Shown: one piece after another, positions 26,964 to 36,700 of the stretch
How the letters are laid out: every line of letters begins with the position of its first letter
How positions within the stretch are numbered: the first letter of the stretch is position 1
DNA from: an uncultured Flavobacteriales bacterium
Lineage (GTDB): Bacteria > Bacteroidota > Bacteroidia > Flavobacteriales_E > Vicingaceae
DNA length: 42,725 nucleotides
Direction: 5' to 3'
Assembly (NCBI GenBank): GCA_905479325.1
Contig: CAJQLW010000043.1
Coordinates: 1-42,725, forward strand
Position numbers and translations under genes: made by a program
The notes under the pieces: generated by a model
Databases searched by the model: none
Told to the model about the DNA's origin: nothing
The model's input: only the letters and a program-made list of their open reading frames with translations

Positions 26964-27639
26964 ACAGAGACAAGCCGAGCGACTTTACCTTATTTTGGCT
27001 GCTCTGTTTATTGCCTCGTTGGTAGCTGGTAATCTCATTTTTCAAAAGTTTTTTACATGGGATTTTTTCGGCATATACACCTTTGAAATTTCAGTTGGAA
27101 TTTTGCCCTACCCCATTACCTTCTTAATTACTGATGTTATTTCAGAAATTTATGGAAAGAAAAGAGCGAATGAAGTTGTATTGTCTGGACTTTTTGCAAC
27201 TGTATTTTTGTTGGGAATTGTTTATTTGGCGGATGCAGTGCCAGCTACTTCTTGGTCGCCGATACAGAACGAAACCTTTCATGAGGTATTTGGGTTCACA
27301 GCAATTGCTGTTAGCGCTTCTATGACTGCCTATTTATTGGCGCAATTGATTGATATTCGAATTTACCATTTCTGGAAAAAGAAAACGAAAGGCAAGCATT
27401 TATGGCTGAGAAATAACGCTTCTACCATGTTCTCTCAGTTTATTGATACCTTAACGGTATTAGTGCTTTTGTGCTCTTTTGGCATCATCGAGTGGGTGAG
27501 GTTTTCAGATTTGTTGCTGAGTGGCTTTTTGTTCAAAGTACTTGTGGCGGCTGTTGATACACCACTTTTGTACGCAGCAGTTTTTGGCATTCGAAAGTAT
27601 TTTAAATTGGGTTTAAACGATGAGTTGTTAAAAGGGTAA
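26953..27639 (+). CDS. yhhQ: Queuosine precursor transporter (YhhQ/VUT family)
   Basis: A 228-residue membrane protein with about six hydrophobic helices and the family signature YPITFLITDVISEIYGKKRA. YhhQ members import queuosine precursors such as preQ0/preQ1 for tRNA wobble modification. The C-terminal half carries the typical DTLTVLVLLCSFG segment. It overlaps tilS by 11 bases; both act in tRNA anticodon modification, which gives the operon a partial theme. Confidence 0.9.
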   Translation: MKSKQRQAERLYLILAALFIASLVAGNLIFQKFFTWDFFGIYTFEISVGILPYPITFLITDVISEIYGKKRANEVVLSGLFATVFLLGIVYLADAVPATSWSPIQNETFHEVFGFTAIAVSASMTAYLLAQLIDIRIYHFWKKKTKGKHLWLRNNASTMFSQFIDTLTVLVLLCSFGIIEWVRFSDLLLSGFLFKVLVAAVDTPLLYAAVFGIRKYFKLGLNDELLKG

Positions 27640-27744
27640 ATAGTAATTTTCGTTTATTCCTCGTTCATTCGTCTCGTTAATTCTTCAATTCTTATAACTT
27701 TCTTAATTCTTCATTTTCCATTAATATTAGCTAAACATTTATCT

Positions 27745-27752
27745 TAAATTCG
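27745..27752 (+). promoter_or_regulatory. Possible -7 box for dsbD
   Basis: TAAATTCG differs from TAnnTTTG at one base and lies 23 bases before the ATG at 27776. The 136-base gap before it holds only AT-rich sequence with repeated TTAATTCTTC-like words. Confidence 0.35.
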
Positions 27753-27775
27753 CACGCACATTAAAAGACTAGGCC

Positions 27776-30241
27776 ATGCGGACAACTTTTCTTAGCATTT
27801 TGCTATTTTTTTCAGCTACTATTTTAAATGCTCAAATCTTTAATCCAGTAAGCTGGAAGACGGAAGTAAAGGAGTTGGGTAATGGTAGCTTTGAATTGCA
27901 AATGACAGCATCTATTGAAGAAGGCTGGCACTTATATTCTCAATATTTACCAAGTGATGATGGTCCAATAGCAACAGAATTTACCTTTACTAAGTCTGTA
28001 GATTTTGAATTAGTAGGTAAGGTGAAAGAGCCTAAAGCTAAAACGGAATTCGATCCAAATTTCGATATGGATCTAAATTATTTTGAAGGCAAAGTAACTT
28101 TTAGTCAAAAAATTAAATCTATCAGCGCTGCCGCGTACACTGCAGTTGGAGAAGCGTACTTTATGGTTTGCGATGCTGAAAAGTGTCTTCCACCGGAATA
28201 CGTTGATTTGGAATTTAAGATTCCTGCAAGCTCAGGAACTACAACTTCTACTGATGAAAAAGAAACAACAGGTGACGTTCTGGAAGATGAAGTTCCCGAG
28301 AAAGAAGTAGGTGGTAGTGGAGATGATGTTTCAGACGATTATTTAAAGGCAACCAAGTGGACCTACTTTTCTACAAAAAATGAGGATGGTAGTTACAATT
28401 TCCATTTCAAAGGAACCATTGGAGAGGGCTGGCATTTATACTCTCAAAAACAGAAATCGGAGGAGGAGCAAGTAATGGCTACCAAGTTTTACTTGAACAA
28501 AGCCATGGAGCCAGATACGGAAACCAAAGAAACTGGAGAGTTAATTTCAAAGTTTGATCCTACAGCTGACTTAGACTTAAACTATTATGAAAATCAAGTT
28601 GAGTTTATTCGAACAGTAAGCGATGTAACAGGCGATAAATATTCAATTGAATACGAGTTTATTGTTTGTAACGCATCCATGTGTTTACCGCCAGAATTAA
28701 TTGAAGTTGAGTTTGATTTAAATTCAGGAAAGGGACTCAATGCACTTGAAAAAAGCGACGTTGAAGCCAACTTAGATGTAGCTACTATTATTCCATTTCT
28801 ACCAAATGTTGATTTAGAAAATCCTCGAGGAACTTGTGTTGAAAGTAAAGAAGATGCTCAAGATGTCAGTAATGTGTGGGTTGTATTTTTTATGGGCTTT
28901 GTTGGAGGTTTAATTGCCTTGTTAACGCCTTGTGTATTCCCAATGATTCCTTTGACGGTAAGCTTTTTTACCAAAGGAGATGGTGGTGTAAAAGGATTGG
29001 GAAAAGCTGTTTTATACGGCTTCTTTATCTTTTTAATCTACGCGATCTTAAGTATTCCATTTCACTTTAATGCTGACCCAGAGGTACTCAGTGAAATTGC
29101 AACAAGTGTAGTGCTAAATATTATTTTCTTCATCGTATTTGTGGTGTTCGCCATTTCCTTTTTTGGCTATTTTGAAATAACCTTGCCGGCATCGTTAACC
29201 AACAAAGCCGATTCTGCATCGCAGGTTGGTGGAACCTTAGGGATTTTCTTCATGGCATTAACACTAGCTTTGGTTTCCTTTTCTTGTACGGGGCCAATTT
29301 TAGGAACTGTTTTAGGTTCGGCATTGAAAAACGGCCCGTGGCCGATAACGGCAGCAATGAGTGGTTTTGGAATTGCTTTAGGACTTCCTTTTGCAGTTTT
29401 TGCAGCCTTCCCAAGCATGATGAGCAAGTTGCCAAAATCAGGTGGATGGTTGAATTCAGTGAAAGTGGTATTAGGATTCATAGAATTGGCATTAGCGCTT
29501 AAATTCTTTTCGAATGCGGATTTAGTAGAACAATGGAACGTAGTTCACAGAGAAACATTCTTCTTGATTTGGACGCTCATTTTTGCAGGGTTGACCTTGT
29601 ACCTATTTGGACTCATTAAATTCCCTCACGATTCGCCTGTTGCAAACTTATCACCTTTTAGAAAAGCTTTTGGCATTGTTGTATTGGTGTTCACCATTTA
29701 CATCGCCCCTGGCGTAATGAAAACTCCACCTTGGAATCACAATCTTTTAAGTGGATTTCCACCTCCAACTTTCTACTCTTGGTATGAGAAGGAAACGTTT
29801 CATGCTCCATTTGATAGTTTTGAAGAAGCTATGGCGGAGGCCAAACGAGTAAATAAGCCATTATTAGTTGATTTCACAGGTTGGGCCTGTGTGAATTGTC
29901 GTAAAATGGAAGAGTCAGTTTGGACAGTAGAAAGCATCAAAGAAAAGCTAGAAAATGATTTTGTGTTGGTTTCACTTTACGTTGACGACAAAGTTATGCT
30001 ACCGGAAGAGCAACAAGGTGTATTTGAATATGAAGTAGAGGGTCAGATGAAGAAAAAGAAGATTAAAACTATTGGTAATAAATGGGCTACCTTCCAAACT
30101 CAAGTTTTCAATAACAACTCTCAACCTTACTATGTGATGCTCAGTCCTGATGGTTATCTAATAGGAAACCCTGTTGGATATACGCCAAGCGTTGAAGAAT
30201 ATTCTGACTTCTTGGATTGCGGAATAGAGGCAGTGAAATAA
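27776..30241 (+). CDS. dsbD: Thiol:disulfide interchange protein DsbD with two N-terminal domains
   Basis: DsbD moves electrons from cytoplasmic thioredoxin across the inner membrane to periplasmic thiol proteins. The 821-residue product has a signal peptide (1-20) and then two copies of the periplasmic DsbD-alpha-like domain: about 25-150 with Cys132/Cys137 in VCDAEKCLPP, and about 192-316 with Cys298/Cys303 in VCNASMCLPP. Each copy also repeats EGWHLYSQ and DLDLNYxE motifs. An acidic linker separates them. The membrane domain (about 366-650) has the redox cysteines Cys386 (LTPCVFP) and Cys504 (SFSCTGP), and the C-terminal thioredoxin domain (about 680-815) has CVNC (705-708). E. coli DsbD has one N-terminal domain and about 560 residues, so this form is longer by that duplication. 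It is a single gene with a strong terminator. Confidence 0.92.
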   Translation: MRTTFLSILLFFSATILNAQIFNPVSWKTEVKELGNGSFELQMTASIEEGWHLYSQYLPSDDGPIATEFTFTKSVDFELVGKVKEPKAKTEFDPNFDMDLNYFEGKVTFSQKIKSISAAAYTAVGEAYFMVCDAEKCLPPEYVDLEFKIPASSGTTTSTDEKETTGDVLEDEVPEKEVGGSGDDVSDDYLKATKWTYFSTKNEDGSYNFHFKGTIGEGWHLYSQKQKSEEEQVMATKFYLNKAMEPDTETKETGELISKFDPTADLDLNYYENQVEFIRTVSDVTGDKYSIEYEFIVCNASMCLPPELIEVEFDLNSGKGLNALEKSDVEANLDVATIIPFLPNVDLENPRGTCVESKEDAQDVSNVWVVFFMGFVGGLIALLTPCVFPMIPLTVSFFTKGDGGVKGLGKAVLYGFFIFLIYAILSIPFHFNADPEVLSEIATSVVLNIIFFIVFVVFAISFFGYFEITLPASLTNKADSASQVGGTLGIFFMALTLALVSFSCTGPILGTVLGSALKNGPWPITAAMSGFGIALGLPFAVFAAFPSMMSKLPKSGGWLNSVKVVLGFIELALALKFFSNADLVEQWNVVHRETFFLIWTLIFAGLTLYLFGLIKFPHDSPVANLSPFRKAFGIVVLVFTIYIAPGVMKTPPWNHNLLSGFPPPTFYSWYEKETFHAPFDSFEEAMAEAKRVNKPLLVDFTGWACVNCRKMEESVWTVESIKEKLENDFVLVSLYVDDKVMLPEEQQGVFEYEVEGQMKKKKIKTIGNKWATFQTQVFNNNSQPYYVMLSPDGYLIGNPVGYTPSVEEYSDFLDCGIEAVK

Positions 30242-30266
30242 GTTATGTCTTAAAATAAATTGTACT

Positions 30267-30305
30267 AATCCTCCAAGGTTTTACAAACCTTGGAGGATTT
30301 TTTTT
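30267..30305 (+). terminator. Rho-independent terminator after dsbD
   Basis: A 15-bp perfect stem, AATCCTCCAAGGTTT (30267-30281) with AAACCTTGGAGGATT (30285-30299), has a TAC loop and a T8 tract. Confidence 0.93.
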
Positions 30306-30358
30306 GGAATAACAAATTGTGATGAAAAGCATAGAGAAATAGTTTCCGTTCGTAATTT

Positions 30359-30886
30359 GTGCCAATCGAAACCAACGATCAACATATCATAAAAGAGGAG
30401 CTAAGTCCACCTCCAATTTTAAGAGGGGTTGGTCTGTTGGTTGCTTTGGGAGGGTTTATTGCTCTATTTGAAGTTTGGCAAATTGGAATTATAGCAATTG
30501 TTGGTTCAATGCCATTTTTTATTCCTAAGCGATTTAGAGAGATTGATTTAAGAAAACAAGTACACCGAGTGGGGCTGAGTTTTGGAAAATATCAACAAGG
30601 GAAATGGAAGCCCTTACCTACCAACATTAATTACATTTCTGTAATGCGATTGAAACAAAAATCAACAATCCATACAGCTGTTGGAATTAGTGCTCAAAGT
30701 TCAACCAATATTTATGTTGAATATCAAGTAAATTTAATTTGCGACAAACGGAATACTTTTAAAGTTGGAATAGCTGATAGCCTTGAAGAAGCAATTCGTA
30801 AGGCTGATCAATGTTCAAATTATTTGCAGAAAGACGTGATTGTAATTCAACCTGGTAAGAAATATTGGAGGAGATATTCGGACTAG
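30359..30886 (+). CDS. Membrane-anchored protein of unknown function
   Basis: A 175-residue protein I do not recognise. Two hydrophobic helices at about 22-38 and 43-55 (GVGLLVALGGFIALF; IGIIAIVGSMPFFIP) are followed by a soluble domain with several beta-strand-like stretches (IHTAVGISAQSSTNIYVEYQ), suggesting a cytoplasmic or periplasmic sensor-like or PH-like fold. The only start in reach is GTG at 30359, because a TAA lies two codons upstream. That GTG overlaps a promoter-like word (GTAATTTG), so the true start may be a few codons downstream. It lies after the dsbD terminator and before the palindromic repeat element. Confidence 0.55.
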   Translation: MPIETNDQHIIKEELSPPPILRGVGLLVALGGFIALFEVWQIGIIAIVGSMPFFIPKRFREIDLRKQVHRVGLSFGKYQQGKWKPLPTNINYISVMRLKQKSTIHTAVGISAQSSTNIYVEYQVNLICDKRNTFKVGIADSLEEAIRKADQCSNYLQKDVIVIQPGKKYWRRYSD

Positions 30887-31147
30887 GAATCTTTAATTAT
30901 TAAACCGGTTGGCGCGGACTTGCAGTCCGTGAAATGATAAATTAAAAGCCAATTCTGCATCCCCCGCTGCCGCAAGATTGTATCGAGTGGTAAGTTGACA
31001 AGAACCCTGTTCTGCAGGATGTCCAATTGAAAAGTTACGCAGTAGTTTTAACTCTGCGCTGCAGGATATTTTTCAAATTAAATCTTCAGCGGTCTTAACC
31101 TTAAATCAAATAGTTACTTTTAACAGATTAACATTTAAAATATTACT
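30887..31147. repeat. Palindromic, REP-like intergenic element
   Basis: The 261-base gap holds dense symmetry. CGGACT-TGC-AGTCCG (30915-30929) is a 6-bp palindromic hairpin, of the GCGGACTTGCAGTCCG kind I recall near REP-associated transposases in Bacteroidota. CTGCAGGAT occurs twice (31012-31020, 31059-31067). CAATT..CATCC (30950-30962) is inverted at 31017-31029, and CCGCTG..AAGATT (30964-30979, with a 4-base insert) is inverted at 31081-31092. The GC content is higher than in neighbouring gaps. No open frame or transposase is present, so it looks like a non-autonomous or decayed element. A possible -7 box for the next gene (TACTTTTA) is at 31115-31122, just outside. Confidence 0.6.
31115..31122 (+). 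promoter_or_regulatory. Possible -7 box for the porin-like gene
   Basis: TACTTTTA matches TAnnTTTG except for the last base, 25 bases before the ATG at 31148 and just downstream of the repeat element. Confidence 0.35.
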
Positions 31148-31783
31148 ATGAAATTTTCTTTATCAAAAGCTCTATTTGGAGCTTTATTGCTAGGCTTATT
31201 TATTCCAGCAATTTCTAGTGCCCAAACATTTTCACTTTCAGGCCAAGTTGGTTATGCAGGTCCACAAGGTGACGCCTTTAAAGACCCTGTGACCGATGAA
31301 AAACAATCCTCTTTCGGAATTGGATACGATTTTGACGCCATGTATTATTTAGAAAGCTTTGATGAAAAGCTGAGTGTTGGACTAATGTTTAGTGGAAATG
31401 CACTGTTCGGGAAAAATAGCTCTGATGCTTTCGATATAGGTATTTACGGTTTATCTCTTTATGGAGTAAAATCGCAATATAGATTTCTAGATAGAGACAA
31501 TACATTTAGCCCATATGGAGCATTAGGCCTTGGATTGAGTCAATTTTCCACTCCTGATGTAACTATAAGCGATGCCTCTGGAAGTTCTACGGTGGTTGAA
31601 GGTGAAAGCGCATTCTCTTTTGGTCTTAGACCGGAATTAGGATTGGAAATTGGAGGATTCCTTGTTTCAGCTGCTTATTTTGTGCCTATGAAGTATACCA
31701 TAGAATCAGATACAGGAAACTTTGATGGATCTGCAGGAACACTGAACATTTCTATTGGTTACAGATATTATTTTGAGCTTTAA
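31148..31783 (+). CDS. Outer-membrane beta-barrel protein (small porin-like)
   Basis: A 211-residue secreted protein: signal peptide at 1-25 (ending ISSAQ), then short alternating strands with glycine and aromatic residues (FSLSGQVGYAGPQG; FDAMYYLESFDEKLSVGLMF; YGALGLGLSQF; GLRPELGLEIGGFLVSAAYF) and a C-terminal GYRYYFEL strand. This fits the small eight-strand outer-membrane barrel fold (OmpW/OmpA-barrel-like 'outer membrane beta-barrel' group). Function and ligand are unknown. It is a single gene between the repeat element and a strong terminator. Confidence 0.75.
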   Translation: MKFSLSKALFGALLLGLFIPAISSAQTFSLSGQVGYAGPQGDAFKDPVTDEKQSSFGIGYDFDAMYYLESFDEKLSVGLMFSGNALFGKNSSDAFDIGIYGLSLYGVKSQYRFLDRDNTFSPYGALGLGLSQFSTPDVTISDASGSSTVVEGESAFSFGLRPELGLEIGGFLVSAAYFVPMKYTIESDTGNFDGSAGTLNISIGYRYYFEL

Positions 31784-31800
31784 TCAAGTTAAATTGCGAT

Positions 31801-31838
31801 AAAACGAAAGCCAACTTTTAAAGGTTGGCTTTCGTTTT
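31801..31838. terminator. Perfect palindromic terminator after the porin-like gene
   Basis: A 15-bp stem, AAAACGAAAGCCAAC (31801-31815) with GTTGGCTTTCGTTTT (31824-31838), has an 8-base loop. Its AAAACGAAAGCC lead-in is shared with the gldN terminator (1935-1946). Confidence 0.9.
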
Positions 31839-32110
31839 ATGAGGATTTATGCTTAGTTATTTTAGTAAGGTTCTTTTTCAAATTTTTAAGAATGATTATA
31901 AATAACACACACCTTTAAGTCACATTAAGACTTGCGGATTCAAGGTACAAGTTCACGCTAACGGGTTAAAAGAAGTACAAATTCGAGTGATTCAATGTCG
32001 TTATTGTTATTGAATATAACTTAGATGATAAGCGAATAATACGCGTTTGACTTAATTGTTAATTCAATGAATATGATTGCTATCTGTTTTTTAGCAATAA
32101 AATTTCACCA
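31839..32110. other. Non-coding gap between terminators
   Basis: These 272 bases lie between the porin-like gene's terminator and the katG terminator, within a 388-base stretch without genes. I see no open frame, tRNA or clear promoter. A 7-bp AT-rich hairpin (ATTGCTA 32076-32082 with TAGCAAT 32092-32098) is the only symmetry noted. A GC-richer patch (about 31930-31965, GACTTGCGGATTCAAGG) resembles the repeat element at 30911-31092 only loosely. Confidence 0.5.
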
Positions 32111-32148
32111 CAAAAAAAGGCGATTCAAGTTTTTACTCGAATCGCCTT
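32111..32148 (-). terminator. Rho-independent terminator after katG
   Basis: AAGGCGATTC (32117-32126) pairs with GAATCGCCTT (32139-32148). On the minus strand it runs into T7, so it terminates katG. Confidence 0.88.
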
Positions 32149-32171
32149 CTATTTATTAAACTAGGGTATTA

Positions 32172-34463
<2,292 letters not shown>

Positions 34464-34485
34464 TTATAGTTTAAATGGTTCAATG

Positions 34486-34493
34486 CAAACGTA
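34486..34493 (-). promoter_or_regulatory. -7 promoter box for katG
   Basis: The minus strand reads TACGTTTG, an exact TAnnTTTG match, 25 bases before the katG ATG. OxyR would be expected to bind upstream of it, at about 34500-34550. Confidence 0.55.
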
Positions 34494-34556
34494 GGTCTAA
34501 AATAGCATTCATAAAAACGATAGTTTAGATGTATATATTGATGTTGTCAATTAATG

Positions 34557-34564
34557 TAATTTTG
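34557..34564 (+). promoter_or_regulatory. -7 promoter box for oxyR
   Basis: TAATTTTG is an exact TAnnTTTG match with five bases before the oxyR ATG at 34570, so the mRNA would be leaderless or nearly so. Confidence 0.5.
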
Positions 34565-34569
34565 AAGGC

Positions 34570-35505
34570 ATGAACATACATCAATTTAAATATGTGCTAG
34601 CAGTAGCTCAAAAACGCCATTTTGAGGCCGCAGCAGAGGAGTGTTGCATTACTCAGTCTACACTTAGTACCATGATTAGTAGGTTGGAGGATGAAATTGG
34701 TATTAAAATATTCAATCGGAAAACGAAACCTGTTTCGATTACGGAAGAAGGGGAGTTGATCATTGAACGCCTTCAAATTATTGATAAAGAAATTGCGGCA
34801 CTCCAAAACGTTGTGCAAGAGTTAAAAGGTGAAATGAAAGGTGAGTTACGGATTGGTATTATTCCAACCATTGCGCCTTATTTGTTGCCTTTGTTTTTGG
34901 CAAGGTTTGCGAAACAATTTCCAGGTGTTAAAATAGTGGTGCAAGAGTTAACAACAGCAGCCATTCAAACTAATTTAAAACTGAGAACAATTGATGTTGG
35001 TATTTTGGCAACTCCTTTAGAGGATGTGGAATTAGAAGAATACAATTTGTACAAAGAGCCCTTTGTGGTATACGACTGTTCATCAAATAGAAAAAAAACG
35101 AAAACGACGATTCAAGATCTTGATTATTCAAAACTTTGGTTCTTAGAAGAAGGTCATTGTTTGAGAACCCAAGTGCAGCGAATTTGTGAAATATCAAACA
35201 AACAAGATGCAAAGAACACGAACATTGAATTTAAGGCAGGTTCTATCGATAGTCTACTGCGTTTCACCAAGGTGAGCCAAGGTATCACCATTTTGCCTTA
35301 TTTGGCAACATTAGATTTAACTGTAAAAGATCAAGAGAAACTCCAATTTTTTGCCGACCCTGTGCCAGTTCGCACCATTGGGTTAATCACGCATAAGTTT
35401 TTTGTGAAAAAAGGTTTGCTGAATTATTTGCAGGAATTAATTGTAGAATTGATTGAACCTAAATTACCAAAGATAAAAAGCGTACAAGAGATGAAGCCCG
35501 TTTAA
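34570..35505 (+). CDS. oxyR: Hydrogen-peroxide-sensing LysR-type regulator OxyR
   Basis: A 311-residue LysR-family regulator: winged helix-turn-helix at about 1-60 (FEAAAEECCITQSTLSTMIS), a linker helix, and a periplasmic-binding-like sensor domain. The peroxide-sensing pair is present, Cys197 in EEGHCLRTQ and Cys206 in QRIC, with the same spacing as E. coli Cys199/Cys208, so a reversible disulphide switch is expected. Oxidised OxyR normally activates katG and related genes, and here katG is the divergent neighbour. The -7 box lies five bases before the ATG. Confidence 0.93.
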   Translation: MNIHQFKYVLAVAQKRHFEAAAEECCITQSTLSTMISRLEDEIGIKIFNRKTKPVSITEEGELIIERLQIIDKEIAALQNVVQELKGEMKGELRIGIIPTIAPYLLPLFLARFAKQFPGVKIVVQELTTAAIQTNLKLRTIDVGILATPLEDVELEEYNLYKEPFVVYDCSSNRKKTKTTIQDLDYSKLWFLEEGHCLRTQVQRICEISNKQDAKNTNIEFKAGSIDSLLRFTKVSQGITILPYLATLDLTVKDQEKLQFFADPVPVRTIGLITHKFFVKKGLLNYLQELIVELIEPKLPKIKSVQEMKPV

Positions 35506-35597
35506 CGGCTAAGGTCTTATTGCTTGGTAAAATTCCTTCTACGTATGTACCAAACACAACTTTTAACATTCACCATCGTTACAAGCTAGATTTTTCT

Positions 35598-35605
35598 CAT
35601 TTTCG
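35598..35605 (+). promoter_or_regulatory. Weak -7-like word before the first glycosyltransferase
   Basis: CATTTTCG differs from TAnnTTTG at two bases and lies six bases before the ATG at 35612. It is included only because its position matches other near-start boxes. Confidence 0.2.
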
Positions 35606-35611
35606 CAACTC

Positions 35612-36700
35612 ATGAGTATTCCACAAAAAATAATTGTTAGCGTAAGCTCAGATTTGAGCACCGATCAACGGGTGCAAAAAGTTTGCACTAGTTTGGCGAA
35701 TCATGGTTTTGACGTTCAATTGTTGGGTAGAAAATTGACTAATAGTTCCACTTTTAGCAGTAACCTATACAAGGCGAAGCGTTTTACATTGTGGTTTAAT
35801 AGAGGTTTTCTGTTTTATGCAAACTTAAATGTTGCCCTTTTTTTTAAATTGCTTTTCTCAAAGTTTGATGTGCTATATGCAAATGATTTAGATACTCTAA
35901 CGGCAAATTTTTTAGTTTCAAAAATTACAGGTAAACCACTGATTTACGACAGTCATGAATACTTTACCGAAGTGCCGGAATTGGTTAGTAGACCTTCGGT
36001 TCAACGAATTTGGATACGAATTGAGAAAACTATTTTGCCGAAGTTAAAAAATTGCATTACGGTTACCGAGCAAATCGCTAACGTGTATAAAGAAAAGTAT
36101 CAAGCTGATTTTGCAATCATGAGAAACTTTCCTGTGTTGCAAAAGAATGGTTCTATTGAGAAGGAGAACTACATCTTATATCAAGGCGCTTTAAATATAG
36201 GTAGAGGCTTGGAAGAGTTAATCGCGGCAATGCCTTTTGTTAATGCAAAACTATGGATTGCAGGAGCAGGAGATGTAGAGCAAAAATTGAAGCAAGTGGC
36301 TGGCAAACTTAGCTTATCTGAAAAAGTTATTTTCTTAGGACGACTTGACCCGAAGGTATTAAAGGAATACACGGAGAAAGCAAAGCTGGGTATTTCGATT
36401 GAGCATAAAATGGGGTTGAATTATACGTATGCACTACCCAATAAAATATTTGATTATATTCATTGCCAAACTCCTGTATTGTACGCCGATTTGGTTGAGG
36501 TGAAAAGGGTTTTAAATGGGGTTGAAATAGGACAAGAATTGAAAAGTTATGATTCAGAGATCCTTGCTAATCAAATCAATGAAATGTTGACATCGCCAAA
36601 TTATATAGAATGGCATAAAAACTGCGAAGTGTTGAGAAAAGAGTTAAATTGGCAAGAAGAAGAAAAGGTGCTGTTAAAAATGATTCAAAATCTTGAGTAA
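35612..36700 (+). CDS. Glycosyltransferase, GT-B fold (family 4-like)
   Basis: A 362-residue cytoplasmic glycosyltransferase of the GT-B type. The N-terminal domain starts IIVSVSSDLSTDQRVQKVCT with an N-terminal DVQLLGRK strand and contains YDSHEYFTEVPEL. The C-terminal nucleotide-sugar domain has YILYQGALNIGRGLEEL, WIAGAGDVEQKLKQ, VIFLGRLD and the acidic LGISIEHKMGLNYTYALPNK segment with a conserved proline-asparagine-lysine. Donor and acceptor are unknown; a cell-surface glycan or glycolipid is the usual role. The next glycosyltransferase overlaps it by 8 bases, so the two probably act in one pathway. Confidence 0.85.
   Translation: MSIPQKIIVSVSSDLSTDQRVQKVCTSLANHGFDVQLLGRKLTNSSTFSSNLYKAKRFTLWFNRGFLFYANLNVALFFKLLFSKFDVLYANDLDTLTANFLVSKITGKPLIYDSHEYFTEVPELVSRPSVQRIWIRIEKTILPKLKNCITVTEQIANVYKEKYQADFAIMRNFPVLQKNGSIEKENYILYQGALNIGRGLEELIAAMPFVNAKLWIAGAGDVEQKLKQVAGKLSLSEKVIFLGRLDPKVLKEYTEKAKLGISIEHKMGLNYTYALPNKIFDYIHCQTPVLYADLVEVKRVLNGVEIGQELKSYDSEILANQINEMLTSPNYIEWHKNCEVLRKELNWQEEEKVLLKMIQNLE

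Noticed and set aside
30887..31147. CRISPR array or tRNA in the repeat-rich gap
   Set aside because: The repeats are inverted and irregular rather than direct and evenly spaced, and no cloverleaf with CCA-like end can be drawn.
34502..34556. Full OxyR operator (ATAG-N7-CTAT-N7-ATAG-N7-CTAT) between katG and oxyR
   Set aside because: Only partial matches are present (ATAG at 34520-34523 followed after seven bases by GTAT, and a separate ATAG at 34502). The four-part pattern is not met, so no site is annotated.
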